From: Atrina japonica
Lineage: Eukaryota > Mollusca > Bivalvia > Pterioida > Pinnidae
Assembly (NCBI GenBank): GCA_030159075.1
Contig: BROG01000941.1
Location: 144,539 to 208,538 of the forward strand
DNA length: 64,000 nucleotides
Direction: 5' to 3'
The first letter of the stretch is position 1. Each line of letters begins with the position of its first letter. Of the stretch, positions 38,023-50,545 are shown in pieces. Below the pieces are notes generated by a model. It ran no database searches. It had not been told where the DNA came from and saw only the letters and a program-made list of their open reading frames with translations. The position numbers were made by a program, and so were the translations under genes.

Positions 38023-39959
38023 TGCTTTCCGTTTACGTGATCTAATGTAAGAAAATTTGTATTGTGAGTTTTGCACAAAATTGTGCTCATTCTCTATTGC
38101 AAGCATCGATAACAATAGTTAATAAATTTCATAAAATTATTCCATATAGAAAAGGATTACTGAGTCGCGTACTATGTTTGACAAAATTAAACCAAGTAAA
38201 GCATTTCCTTCCTCTTTAGTTCATTCCAATGGAATATTTATTTTATATCTTAATTTATTTTATAATATAATTTTTTCAACAGAAAGGGGAGACAATACTC
38301 GAATACTTACCGAATTAGTATTTTAAGACCCCTTTAATATGTCACGTGAATACGTATTGTCAGACTGTTCCTAGGATTTCCTGAATAGTTATTTGTATCT
38401 GATGCATGTATTTTCATCAATAACACAGACTGTACATTAAGATACTTGGCAATTTAACTGGAAGCAACATGCATTGTGACAGGTCTATCTTAATATTGTA
38501 GTAAATCTAAAGCTGGATAGCAACGGGATCAAAATATCAACTACGAAGGCCACTGTCACTAAAAATAGATATATTGCTATATTTTGGTTTCCAGATGAAA
38601 ACGCGACTTACAGATGCCAGATTTTAATGAAACTTGATATTATGTTAGTTTATGAGGTTATATAAAGTGGATTGCGCACCGGGTCAAAAGGTCAACTATG
38701 AAGGTCTGTGTTACTAAAAATAGTAATATGTGGCTATTTCATCGTTTGCAGATGATAACTATCGTTGTAAAACCACGTTCCGGGATCGCTATGCTCTTTT
38801 CTACCGGTGATCTTGCGACCGAAATGCTAATGAATGTTTATAAGGAGTATGTGTTATCCATTTTATCCAATCACAGTAGTTGTGATCAACAACGGATTGC
38901 AACTTGATATTATATTAGCTTACGAGGAAGTCTAGTGTGGAATTGTTTTGGGGTCAAAAGGTCAAATATGAAGGTCAATTGCAAAAAATAGCCAGTTTTG
39001 GCAAGTAAACTTTCCAGGTGATAACTTGAGTAAGGGACTTCATATCTGGATGATATATGATACAATGTTAGCTTATCAGCTTACGACGTAAGTATGTCCT
39101 TATGAAGTCATTTATCGTGGGATTATGTATGAAATTTTAATATCAACTATCAAAATTAAATTCAGTTTAATACGGACATACTGCATCAAGAAATCTATGA
39201 TGGAAATATACATTGGGTCACCAGTTCAAATATCCAGGTAAATGTGGCAATCAAGGTGTAGACTACTTCAAAATTGTGATGACGGCAAGGGACGAGTGTT
39301 GTATGCAACTAACTGTAAGCTTGTTTGAAACTGGGATTCACTTTCAAAACACAGGTATAACACTGAAAATAATATACAAGAAAAAATAGAATGGAACAGG
39401 ACTATATGCAAAAATTACTACCAAACTTTTCGTGGTGATGTAGACGTAGGTAAATTATTATTTTAGAATGCCAAGGTATAGAATCTTTTTAAGAACTTGT
39501 TACCTCGTTACAATTTCACTTTGGAACAAATTACCAAGTTACAAGGTACACGGAATTCTGAATCTGTTAGTCAATCAAAAACTACATTGAATGCAAAAAC
39601 ACTTTTTAAAAACATTAATTCTCTATTGTAGAAACGTTTAATATACTTGAATTCAAATTGTGACAATAACAGGTAATAGAGAGCACAGCTAAACTAGTGG
39701 TAGAGATTGTGAAAATGAACTAAAATCCGTACAAGATACTATCAAACTATTTAATTTGTGACAAGTGAGATATACTGTTAAGTCAAATTGTATGCAACAC
39801 TACGATCTAAAACTATTCATTCTGAACTGCGCTCTCCCATAAGTGATGCCCAATCATATTAACACAATGACTTCTCACTAAGTCATGAAAAATGACTTCT
39901 CAATTGTTGACTTTTACTGATAATAAAATATTAACTGCTGGCAACTCTTCGACATTGTT
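38023..39959. other. Non-coding DNA upstream of sulfotransferase 2
   Basis: No gene is supported. Between about 38500 and 39010 three loosely similar units occur, each with GGTCAAAAGGTCAA or ATCAAAATATCAAC, an A(C)TATGAAGG(T)C phrase and a following AAAATAG phrase. This suggests an old tandem repeat of roughly 200-240 bp. Confidence 0.5.
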
Positions 39960-42650
39960 ATACATTAAAATGTATATCTCTAAACTGTAGAGGTCTAAAT
40001 TCATATGAAATGCCTATAAAGCTATATAACTGGGTTAATGATAATGATATTGACAAACGCAGGAAACGCATTTAGTCGAACAAAATGCATTCCAATATGA
40101 TGCCCGTTGGCGAGGTTTATCGTTTCACAGCTTTAGTGATCCGCCCCATAGTAGAGGTTTCTCTATTCTTTTTAGGAAGACATTGTCCATTGAAACTGTT
40201 AATGTACATAAATATATTAACGGAAGAGGCATCATGATAAATTTTAAACGTGACGATGAAACACATTCTATTGTAAATATTTATGCACCGAACTCTGAAA
40301 AGGCAAGAATTGACTTTTTTAAAAGATTAAAAACTTGGATTACACAATATACACCTAATGAGGGTGATATTATTCTCGTAGGTGATTTTGATTGGACACT
40401 TTGTAGTAAGGACAGATCGTCCCAGGCTAATACTGTAGATAGAAGTGCTATAGTTTTGCACGAGCTTATCGGGTACTTAGATTTATCAGATGTTTGGAGG
40501 GAGGTAAATACAAATAAGTCTGGTTTTACATGGTGTGGTGGCGATGACAAACCGAAGAGCCGTATTGATTTTGTTTTTATTTCTAAAAATATTAATTTGA
40601 AATTAGACAAATTGTATACCAGAAAACCTCCTAGTGTTAATTGAACTAGAATGTCTGATCATTTAGCTATTAAATTTAATTTTACAAAGAATGAATATGT
40701 AAGAGGTAGTAACTACTACGTCCTTACTGACATATGTTGAGTATGGTAATACTATACGTAATATGTTGTCTGAACACTCAAATGAGTTAGATACAATTAT
40801 AGATAAACAAAAGAAATGGGAGCGGGTTAAATTATTTATCAAAAATACATCTGTAGTATATTCTAAACAGAAAGGTTTTACTGTAAGGAAAGAAAATTAA
40901 GAAACTAGAAGATGGAATTGAAAACATTGAAACTAGTCATTCAGATTTAATGAATAGAAAAAAAATATTAAGAACAGGAGCTTGATTTTATTTATGAAAA
41001 AAGACCTTAGGTGCATATGTAAGATCAAAGGCCAGATGGATAGAGAAGGGGGCGAAAAATAATTCATATTTCCTTAAACTAAAGAAAAAGCACCAAACTA
41101 CAAATGTTATTGCAAAATTAAAGGGAAATGACTCTGAAATTTATGAAAATAATGATGTATTGAAACATATGTGTGATTTTTACAAAAATTTATACAAGAG
41201 TAATAATATTGATCAAGATAATATTGATAATTTTTTAGATGGAATACCTTCTCCAACACTCACAGGGCAAGATAAAATATTCTGTGATACATTTCCTGCT
41301 TTAAATGAATGGGCTGAAGCCATATCTATGAAGAATAACAAGTCCCCCGGCTTTGATGGAATTCCTATAGAGTTTTACTAGATTTTCTGGAACGATATTA
41401 AATATCATTATCATGATTCTCTTAAATGTAGTTTTGAGTCTGGGGAAATGTCATTTTCACAAAAATTATCCATAATTTTACCTTTACACAAAAAGGTTCA
41501 GGAGAAGAATTGAAAAACTAGACCAATAAGCTTGACTAATTGTGACTACAACATACTTGCTTTTGTTTTAGCGAGAAGACTACAATCTGTTATTTCAAAT
41601 TAGTTAATGAAGACCAATCTGCAAAAATAAGAGGAAGATATATTGGCATTAATGCAAGAATTAAGTTTGATATTTTTGTGAGGAACATGATAATGTAAGA
41701 ATTCTATTTGATTTTTTTGTGAGGAACATGATAAAGATGGTATACTATTATTTTTATACTTCAAAAAAGCTCTTGACTCAGTAGAATGGAATTTTATTTT
41801 TAGTGTATTAGGAAAGTTTAATTTTGGTGAAAAATTTATCAGGTGGATAGAGATAATGTATAAAAACAAAATTTTCAGAATGAAAAATAATGGATTTATT
41901 TCTAAAACATGCTCAATGAACAAAGGAATTAGACAAGTATGCCCTGCATCTGCAATAATTTTTATTTTGGTAGCAGAATTTTAGCTTTTAGAATTAGAGA
42001 ATGTAAAGATATCATTGGTTCTACAAAGGAAAATATGAATAAGGAAATTAAAATAATTCAACATGCAGAAGATGCTACCATGCCATTGGCTGATATACAA
42101 TCTGTAGAAAATGCTGTTAAAATCATTCAACATGCAGAGGATGCTACCATGCCATTGGCTGATATACAATCTGTAGAAAATGCTGTTAAAACCATTCAGG
42201 AATTTGGTACAGTTTCAGGCATGTCTTTGAATTTAGAGAAAACAGAATATTTATTAATGGATTCATTAAAGAATATATGTGACAATATTGCTACATTAAG
42301 ATTTGTTCATACACAAAATGTTTAGGTATATACATTGGTCATGATACAAATGTTTGTTTACAGAAAAACTGGTATGATAAAATAAAAATATTAGGAAAAA
42401 TGTTGCATGTATGAAAAAAAGAAAAATAACTTTTTTTGGTAAAACATGTATTGTTTACACATTAGCTTTGTCTAAATTATATTATTCTGCTTCTGTTTTG
42501 AAATATCCTCCATATGATGTCATAAAAATTAATACTGCTATATATGGATATATTTGGCAAACAAGAGATTGCATTAAAAGAAATACATTAATTGGTAGAA
42601 TTGATCGGAGAGGTCCGTGTTTGTCAATTTTTACCGGATTTGTATCTATG
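39960..42650 (+). mobile_element. Dead non-LTR retrotransposon (L1/Tx1-like LINE)
   Basis: An apurinic endonuclease-like (EEP) domain begins near 39966 (ISLNCRGLNSYEM). After a frameshift it continues from 40183 (NFKRDD..VNIYAPN, GDIILVGDFDWTL, FTWCGGDDKPKSRIDFVFIS). A reverse transcriptase region follows with NNKSPGFDGIPIEFY (about 41337-41381). Further pieces are GYIWQTRDCIKRNTLIGRID near 42550-42605. Stops and frame changes break both domains. The NKSPGxDGxxxEFY motif is typical of L1/Tx1-type elements. The YADD-type active-site position reads HAED in duplicated sequence. No poly(A) tail is visible; the 3' side is fused to the foldback repeat at 42614. Confidence 0.85.
42050..42187 (+). 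repeat. 69-bp in-frame tandem duplication in the LINE reverse transcriptase
   Basis: Two near-identical 69-bp units (42050-42118 and 42119-42187), 23 codons each, both encoding IQHAEDATMPLADIQSVENA. The duplication covers the region where the catalytic YADD box should be. Confidence 0.9.
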
Positions 42651-42700
42651 TCCTGGACATTCTATTGATTTATACTTTGGTATCTGAGATTTTGTATATA
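42614..42700 (-). repeat. Foldback repeat family fragment at the LINE 3' side
   Basis: GTCCGTGTTTGTCAATTTTT followed by TTTATACTTTGGTATCTGAG matches the reverse orientation of the dispersed repeat. It directly abuts coding-like LINE sequence. Confidence 0.8.
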
Positions 42701-45384
42701 GTAACTGAATATGGGTTACAAAATTATATATAAAAGCATACTTATTTATACTTTTGTACTTTGAAAATTACAAGCATTAGTTTTGACTATAAGATATTTG
42801 AAATAATTGAGAGCATTAACGAGTTTATATTTGTCTATATACAGATTATTACAATGTCATATTACTGTAAGGCACGTCCATTGTCCGAGGCATAGTGCCA
42901 TTTTTCAGTGCAAACATAAGTAATAAAGCATATAAGTAAATAATAAAAAGCATATAAGTAAATAATAAAAAGCACGTTCACGTTTTAAAGGAGCAAACTC
43001 AAACTTATAGTCTATTTTAAAGTCTGTTTCTATTCTGCTAGTGGTTTTGTTGTTTGAATACAAATATTTACAAAAACATTTTAAATTTAACAAATCACAA
43101 TTATTTATTCCCTAAGAGGATTTAACAAGACACAGCAGCCATTTTACTTGCAAAAAACGAAAGAGAAATGTTAGAAGCATTTGCTTTTTTCCGTATATAT
43201 TTTTTCCAAAAGACGTGTTTATAGGTGTTTCGGGTATTATTATATTGTATATATAGGAAAAAAAAAACCGAAAGTCATTGAAAGTTATTTTCCTGCACTG
43301 TTAACACAAAATAATGCTTTTTCTTATGACCTTATTAATTTTTATCGTAAGGCTAACACAGATGCTCTCCTACAATTTAATTTCCTATATTAATTTCCTT
43401 CGATGAGGTCACAGCTTCGCAGGGCAGACATGTTGCACTTGAAAAAGCCAAAAAAAAAGAAGAAGAAGAAGAAAGACTATAGGAGCCTTTATTTCTCATT
43501 TATCGTAGCGTGATACTGTTACACAATATTATAAATCAAATAAAATGTTTCACTTACCCAAGACTTGATAATTATTCTGGCCGGCAACCAATAAACTGAA
43601 AAAATGTAGATGTCAAAGTCAACCAGTGTTAGAACGAAATGTATAGGACATACCTTGATATACAATCTTTGCTTGAAATAGGTCGGGCATGCGTGTGAAC
43701 ATCTCACTTTGACTTTGTATTTTATTCTGTAAATAGTAAACATCCTTTAAATAGGATATTCCAGCTTAATTAATACCAAATAAATACGTATTGCGTATTG
43801 TGTTGTGATCAAATATACTCTACCTATAAATATATTCTAAAAAGTTTCTTTCGATGTATGCAAGTGATAATATTCAGCAAAAATTAAAGCGCTACACTAA
43901 CATCATATTATACAGTACTCGGATCACGTAATATAGGTCATTGCAAGTGACCGAGTTACATTTTGATGTTAATAGCTGTCCCACTTTTTATACTAGTTCG
44001 GTGATAACCAAATATTGATTTTGTGATGTAAGAGAACATGGTCTGAACTTTGATATATATATTTTTTCATTTCCTCATACGTTACTTATTAGTATATTGA
44101 ATATCTTATCAATATCAAAGATATAGTTTTATTAACGGAATATTAGTTCCAAAAAGCACTAGGTAAATCTGATGACTGGTGCTAATGACACTCTTGGTCT
44201 TCACTTACAAAATGAGTGTTACCATTCCAGTATCTTTCCCAGCTTCCAATTATATCTAATAGTATGAGCATTTCTTTTTAACTTTTCTCGAGGAGGAAAT
44301 ATAATCTCTTCCCAAATAGCATGCTGTGTTTAATTGAGTTCAATCTTAAGTGTGCATGCGTATGATCAGTACGATCATGAAACTGGAAAATGGTGTGAAC
44401 CTTCTTAATCTAAATATCTTTAATTAGAATAAATTATTTACGACTCAACCAATATTGAAGATAAGTTAATTGTTAAAAATGAAAAGTACAGATACCAAAG
44501 ATTCCATAAAAGTGAAATTTATAAAGCAGAACGTCTGAAAGCACATGAATCCGTGAATAAAGATGCTTTGGATCAAATGTCAAGTTCCTTGCAAATAATA
44601 TCTTTTTAAGCGAAATATTTTCAGTTTTAATGAGTGTTAACTTTCCAAGATTTTGCCTACTTATGTCTCATATTAGGAGTATTTTTATTTAAAAACTTTT
44701 GTCTATGAGGAAATATGATCTTTTCACATAAAATCAGAACAGACTGTGTTAGATTAACCCATTCACTGCTAAAGACACACTTGGACTGGTCTAAGTCATT
44801 GATTTACAGAAGAGTCCATTGTTTTTCAGCGGTTGATGAGTTAGGTTCAATCTTAAGTGTGCATGCGCATGATTAATACTGTTATGAGACTGGAAAATGG
44901 TATGGACCCTCTTAATATAAATATCTTTTATTAGAATAAATTATTTACGACCTATCCCATATTGATCGGAAGATCAGTTAATTGTTGAAAGTAGTAAAAA
45001 GTACAGATACCAAAGATTCCACAAAAAGTAAAATACATAAATAATGTAAAAAATAAGAAACTCTGAACGCACATGAATCTGTGAATAATGACGCATTGGA
45101 TCAAATGTCAAGTCCCTTGCAAATAATTTCATTTTAAGCGAACTATTTTGTATAACGGGTAGACGTGACTAGCAACATCTACTTCACCACGCTCATGTAT
45201 ACAATTAGGTACTTACGACGTAGCAGTAACATAACCGTTATATTCACACACAAAGCAGAGACAATGGTTAAAATTGCTCCAGACAATTTGTAAGTGAAGT
45301 ATCATAGGGTATAAATCTACCAATGTAGAATAATGCCATCAAATATACAGGGCTGAATTCTTGTTTGAGTGGTAAATATATCGT
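42701..45384. other. Non-coding DNA with a tandem segmental duplication
   Basis: No exon could be supported. The main feature is an imperfect tandem duplication of about 430-520 bp at about 44205-45150, listed separately. Otherwise AT-rich unique sequence. Confidence 0.5.
44205..45150. repeat. Imperfect tandem duplication, about 510-bp period
   Basis: The word CAATCTTAAGTGTGCATGCG occurs at 44341 and 44848. ACTGGAAAATGGT, TACAGATACCAAAGATTCCA and GGATCAAATGTCAAGT recur in the same order with offsets of 507-528 bp. The copies differ by many substitutions and small indels, so the duplication is old. Confidence 0.8.
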
Positions 45385-45560
45385 GCTTTCAAACATAAGC
45401 CTCTCACTCCTTATCATGGCGGGTTCGAGTCCGGATGGAGACAATTTGTCATTTCATTTGCAGAAGTCTAGGGTATGTTATAAACGGGTTAACACCTCCG
45501 CCATTGAAAACTGACCGCCTACATAAGAATTGTGTGGCGAAAAGCACCATTTTGGCAAAC
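45385..45560 (+). repeat. tRNA-derived SINE, family B, copy 1
   Basis: It carries GGCGGGTTCGAGTCCGGAT (B-box-like) and downstream AACACCTCCGCCATTGAAAA, in the same order as the copy at 56320-56540. Confidence 0.6.
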
Positions 45561-45904
45561 AAACACACGCATCAAAGCTCCGTCGTCATCGATATTCGTC
45601 ATTATTTTCATCATCATCATTTCGTCATTTTCAGTATCAGAGCCGTCGTGACTATACAAAATGAGATCATCTGTATCATTAGACCAAGTCAATAAACTAA
45701 CCGAAATATCACGATATCACTAGTGACACAAACACACTATATGATAAACGGAATGGCGGTGTATAAACGTGTATAAATGTACACTTATACAACAGACAAA
45801 AGTACCACAATGGTAGCCATGTAAATATAAAGGACAAAACTAGTAAGTAAAATATCAGAATTTGACCAAGTATTTCCAGTACTTCCACCAAGATCCAACA
45901 CAGC

Positions 45905-46822
45905 TAGGGAAACTGGCACTATGTCAAACACGTTACCGTAATAGTACTAGGTGTCCACAGATAGCGACACTGGCATGTCACACCCGTTATCACAGTACTG
46001 GGTGTGCACAGATAGCGACACTGGCATGTCACACCCGTTATCACAGTACTGGGTGTGCACAGATAGCGACACTGGCACTATGTCAAACACGTTACCATAA
46101 TAGTACTGGGTGTGGACAGATAGCGACACTGGCATGTCACACCCGTTATCACAGTACTGGGTGTGCACATATAGTGACACTGTCATGTCACACCCGTTAT
46201 CACAGTACTGGGTGTGCACATATAGCGACACTGGCATGTCACACCCGTTATCACAGTACTGGGTGTGCACAGATAGCGACACTGGCACTATGTCAAACAC
46301 GTTACCATAATAGTACTGGGTGTGGACAGATAGCGACACTGGCATGTCACACCCGTTATCACAGTACTGGGTGTGCACAGATAGCGACACTGCCATGTGC
46401 CACCCGTTATCACAGTACTGGGTGTGGACAGATAGCGACACTTGCATGTCACACCCGTTATCACAGTACTGGGTGTGCACAGATAGCGACAGTGGCATGT
46501 CACACCCGTTATCACAGTACTGGGTGTGGACAGATAGCGACACTGGCATGTCACACCCGTTATCACAGTACTGGGTGTGGACAGATAGCGACACTGGCAT
46601 GTCACACCCGTTATCACAGTACTGGGTGTGCACAGATAGCGACACTGGCATGTCACACCCGTTATCACAGTACTGGGTGTGGACAGATAGCGACACTGCC
46701 ATGTCACACCCGTTATCACAGTACTGGGTGTGGACAGATAGCGACACTGCCATGTCACACCCGTTATCACAGTACTGGGTGTGGACAGATAGCGACACTG
46801 GCATGTCACACCCGTTATCACA
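45905..46822. repeat. 51-bp minisatellite with interspersed 57-bp variant units
   Basis: About seventeen copies of a unit containing CACCCGTTATCACAGTACTG and GATAGCGACACTGGCATGTC, with a period of 51 bp. About three variant units with CACTATGTCAAACACGTTAC are 57 bp. Both lengths are multiples of three, which keeps long frames open on both strands (45862-46980 plus, 45947-46804 minus). These frames are by-products, not genes. Units differ mainly at one position (GTGCACA or GTGGACA). Confidence 0.95.
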
Positions 46823-48160
46823 ACGTGCACGATATCAAGCATTTACTTTATAAAACGTGTATTATACCTTTGATTTCGATTAACAAAACAATTTTAGATT
46901 TGATGTCAACGTTTCACAAGCTTTATGGTCGGTATAACTTACTTGTTTGCTATTATTATGTTTCACTAACTGGAATATAGAGTTACCTGTTAAATAGCGA
47001 TTGTTGAGTCGTCTATTCTCATTAATTGTATTATTTAATTAATTAATTTGATTGTGGGCGATGGTTGTGACCGGTCAACAGGAGATGTATATTCCTCCAT
47101 GACATCTTGTCCCTTCTCTTGATTTCCAGAGGGTCGTGTTTTTCAATGTTCACCAGAATTGTATACATGTCCTTGACTCCTTGAAACCCTGAATGTTAGT
47201 AATTGGTGTTTTCTACTTATGATTTTGATGAACACACACTATTACATTTTTTTTCTATTTATATAATATATAATTGTGAAAAATATGTAGGATTGTACAT
47301 CTACAGTGATGTGTAAGTGACGATTTATTATCGGAAAATTGTTCTGTTTCTTATGAGTATTCACCTAAGCTTCTAAAGAATAAGTATGTTTCATGTAAGG
47401 TATCAACTACATATTTAATTATCAATGATTTAATAGAGTTTTAATGCAAATAAAATAGCTGTAGTATTTTGCTTTGAAATAAGTCGAAAAATGACATTTT
47501 TCTTGTATATTCTTGATTTATTCTTTCAATACTTTCGTTGAAATCGTTTATTGGGGAAAGCACGAGATAAAATTCAAATATATTATTATTGGCATGTTGA
47601 TTTTTCTAGCCAGTGTTTTCTTTTTTTATTTTGATTTTGAATAGTGTTTTGGGCCATACTCAACAATCTTTATGTTATGGTGGTCAATCAATCGAAGTTG
47701 ATTTAACGTGCGGCGTGACTACTCAAAGCCCTTGCCACACGCCGGTGCTACCCCTGTAGCTCCGAAGAGGCTTCTTGTGCTCGCCCCTACGGAGTAGGCT
47801 TGAGCTGAGGATCTGGTTGTGGCGTTAGCCGGTTAATCGTCCTCTTCTTTCTGGGTTGGTCGGCCCTCGGCTCCCGGATGCGAGGGGCCTTCTGGTAGAT
47901 CATCGACCGGTTCCTCTGTGTCTTGTGGCTCTGGTCCGATGCATGTGGATACCCCGGGTCCGAGGTGGGGAGTGAGGCACAGCTGCTAAGTCACAATGGC
48001 TATAGAATTTTGAATTTAGAAGATTTACGGCCACCTAATTTTTTTGTTATGGTAGTGGTAAGTTTTTAATGGTAGAGGAAAGAAGCTGATAACACACTGA
48101 CCAGGAAAAGACCACCGATCATCCGCAAGTTAACTGGCAATCTTTCTCACAAAAAGTCAG
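46823..48160. other. Non-coding DNA including a GC-rich island
   Basis: It contains a foldback half copy at 47060-47215 and a locally GC-rich, low-ORF stretch at about 47690-47995 (GTGCGGCGTGACTACTC through GGTCCGAGGTGGGGAGTGAG). That stretch stands out against the AT-rich surroundings and is probably a fragment of another repeat. No gene is supported. Confidence 0.5.
47060..47215 (-). repeat. Foldback repeat family, half copy
   Basis: GTGACCGGTCAACAGG, TCTTGATTTCCAGAGG and TTCACCAGAATTGTATACAT follow the reverse order of the family; diverged. Confidence 0.7.
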
Positions 48161-48164
48161 GTAA

Positions 48165-48715
48165 GGTTCAAGCGAGCTTAAGGAAGACCGCAAGCCAAAA
48201 CACAAACATAAATACATTGAAGGCACCCCTAAGGAAGACCACAAGGCAAAACAAAAACAAAAATACATTGAAGGCACCCCTAGGGATGATCGCAAGGCAA
48301 TACACGAAAATAGAGACATTAAAGGCACCCCTAAGGAAGACAACAAGGCAAAACACAAACATAAATACATTGAATGAACCCCTAAGGAAGACCACAAGGC
48401 AAACCAAAAACAAAATTTCATTGAAGGCACCCCTAGGGAAGATCGCAAGGCAATACACAAACATAAATACATTGAAGGCACCCCTAAGGAAGACCACAAG
48501 GCAAAACAAAAACAAAAATACATTGAAGGCACCTCTAGGGAAGATCGCAAGGCATTACACGAACATAGAGACATTAAAGGCACCTGTAAGGAAGACTGCA
48601 AGGCAAAACAAAAACATAAATACATTAAAGGCACCCCTAGGGAAGAACACAAGGTAAAATAGGAACATAGATACATTAATGGCACTCCTCTGCAAGACCA
48701 GTACGCAAAGTAAAC
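48165..48715. repeat. Second 51-bp minisatellite
   Basis: About eleven copies of a unit containing GAAGGCACCCCTAAGGAAGA then ACAAGGCAAAACAAAAAC and ATACATT. The period is 51 bp, measured at 48219 and 48270. It is unrelated in sequence to the array at 45.9-46.8 kb. Open frames on both strands result from the multiple-of-three unit. Confidence 0.95.
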
Positions 48716-48847
48716 ATACATACCTTTATGCCACATGTTAGAAAAACCACAGGACAATTTATAGATATGTAGATGTACTTAAATTCTTTGGATGACCACA
48801 AGACAATATGCAAACATAGATACATTTATACTACAAAAAAATAAAAA

Positions 48848-49095
48848 TTACAGATACCGAAATACTAATCTTCAGGATGTCCAGAATGCAATATACGAAT
48901 CAGGTGAATACTGGGCAGACACTAGCCTCTGGAAATCTATGGGTGGTATCAGGTGCCATGGAGGAGTAAGCATCCCCTTCTGAACGGTCACATCCACCAT
49001 GAGTCCACAATTAAATTTAAATGAAATAAGTAAGGAACAATTTCCCGTCACAACCGGTAAAGGCACTTGAACAACTGCTACTGAACAAGTCACTC
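48848..49095 (+). repeat. Foldback repeat family, long half copy
   Basis: It runs from CAGATACCGAAATACTAATC through GGTGCCATGGAGGAGTAAGC and GAGTCCACAATTAAAT to ACTGAACAAGTCACTCAA. It includes the inner part that is also present in the pair at 53768-54512. Confidence 0.8.
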
Positions 49096-50115
49096 AATGT
49101 TTAATTAAGTGAAACTTCTTTGTTGCGAAATTACTTCTCATTTTAATGAAGTTTTATATCTTTAGGTAATTACACAAATTTAAAGCACTGTAGCTAATAT
49201 CTCATGATTAAAAAAAAACATCAACGTGAAGTATTTTGCTTTATTCAAAATTTAATTTTCACAAATGGTTTAGCAAAATAAAACAGAACAAATGTATAAA
49301 TAGCATTGCATTCATTTAGTTTGTTCGTAGGTGTTGTTATTGTTATTTTCAATATAAGGAGAATTCTTTGGAAATGAAATCTTAAACTGTATCAGCCCTT
49401 TATTATGTTCAGAGTCTGACTAAATATTGATACTACGTTCTTATCAAGGATAATCGTCGGGAAGATAATTTGATATTTTTGAAATGATAGATAAACTTGT
49501 TTGCTATTCTTCAATTAATGCTAAACGATATAACTTCGATCAGAATAATTGAATTAAAAACCAAAATACATAGAGACATTGTCTTTGCAATCAAAATATA
49601 TATCTGATTTTTATATGAGAGGTATTCAAATGTTTCAATTGAACCAAATATTCAATGCTAGAAAAGATCATAGAAAAATAAGAAAACCACTACATAATCC
49701 AGTAAGTTATACAGCCAGTGCGGGAGTTTTCGTCTGCAGTGGTGTTACAGATTTTAAACAGATTACGGTTTCCTTAAATTTTTGATTAATAAATTAAAAA
49801 TGGATAAACCTGTTTGTGAAAAAGCGCATGAGCAAATTAAAAATGTTGGATCACAGTCTGTCGTTTTAGAACTACAAAACTTACCACAATCAACAAAGAA
49901 ATAAACAAACACAAAACAAGGATACTTTAAAGCCCATGAAAAATATATTTCCAGTTGTTTGTATGAGATCGAAAACTCAACGAAAAGAAACATACTTCGA
50001 AAGTTTGACATTATAGCTGGACTTCCCAACTGATCCTGTCCGATATTTTAAAATTCAATGGCTTATGCTATACATATATGTATGTTTGATTTATAACTAA
50101 AGATGTTAGTAACAT
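49096..50115. other. Non-coding DNA, nothing recognised
   Basis: AT-rich sequence with short open frames lacking family resemblance. No repeats of the listed families were recognised. Confidence 0.5.
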
Positions 50116-50545
50116 AGCAGAGCCGACCTGGCTCAGTCGACTCTTGATCGTGAGGCAGGTTGGTTTCCTATCCTTCCGATGAGACAGTAAACACCCAGAT
50201 CCCGTGTCATAGTAGCTGTCGACACGTTAAAGAACCCTCACTGCTTAATGACCGTACGTGCCGAGCATAGGCCAAAATGTGAAACCCTTCATCAGCATTT
50301 GGTGACGTCTCCATATAAGTGAAAAATTCGTGAGTGGGATGTTAAACAACAATAAACAAATAAACAAACAAACAGTTACATAGCATATGTCCGTTGGTGT
50401 TTTGTGAAAGAACCCTCACTGCTCAAAGGCCGAAAGTGCCGAGCATAGGCCAAAATTTGAAGCCCTTCATCGGCATTTAGTGACGTCTCCATATGAGTGA
50501 AATATTCTTGAGTGGGACGTTAAACAACAGTAAACAAACGGTTAC
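50116..50545 (+). repeat. SINE family A: one copy followed by a 3' part copy
   Basis: The first copy (50116-50375) has a degraded head and ends GGGATGTTAAACAACAATAA plus a CAAA-rich tail. The second (50403-50545) repeats only the 3' body (GAACCCTCACTGCTCAAAGG to GGACGTTAAACAACAGTAAA). The flanking phrase ACATAGCATATGTCCGTTGG and its variant occur after each copy, so this may be a local duplication. Confidence 0.8.

Noticed and set aside
45862..46980. Long open frames on both strands (up to 372 aa) across 45.9-47.0 kb
   Set aside because: They are produced by the 51/57-bp minisatellite, whose unit lengths are multiples of three. Both strands and more than one frame stay open, with no splice signals or family resemblance.
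48119..48757. 212-aa minus-strand frame with repeated SSLGVPSMY-type units
   Set aside because: It is a translation of the second 51-bp minisatellite. The opposite strand is equally open, and there is no sign of a real gene.
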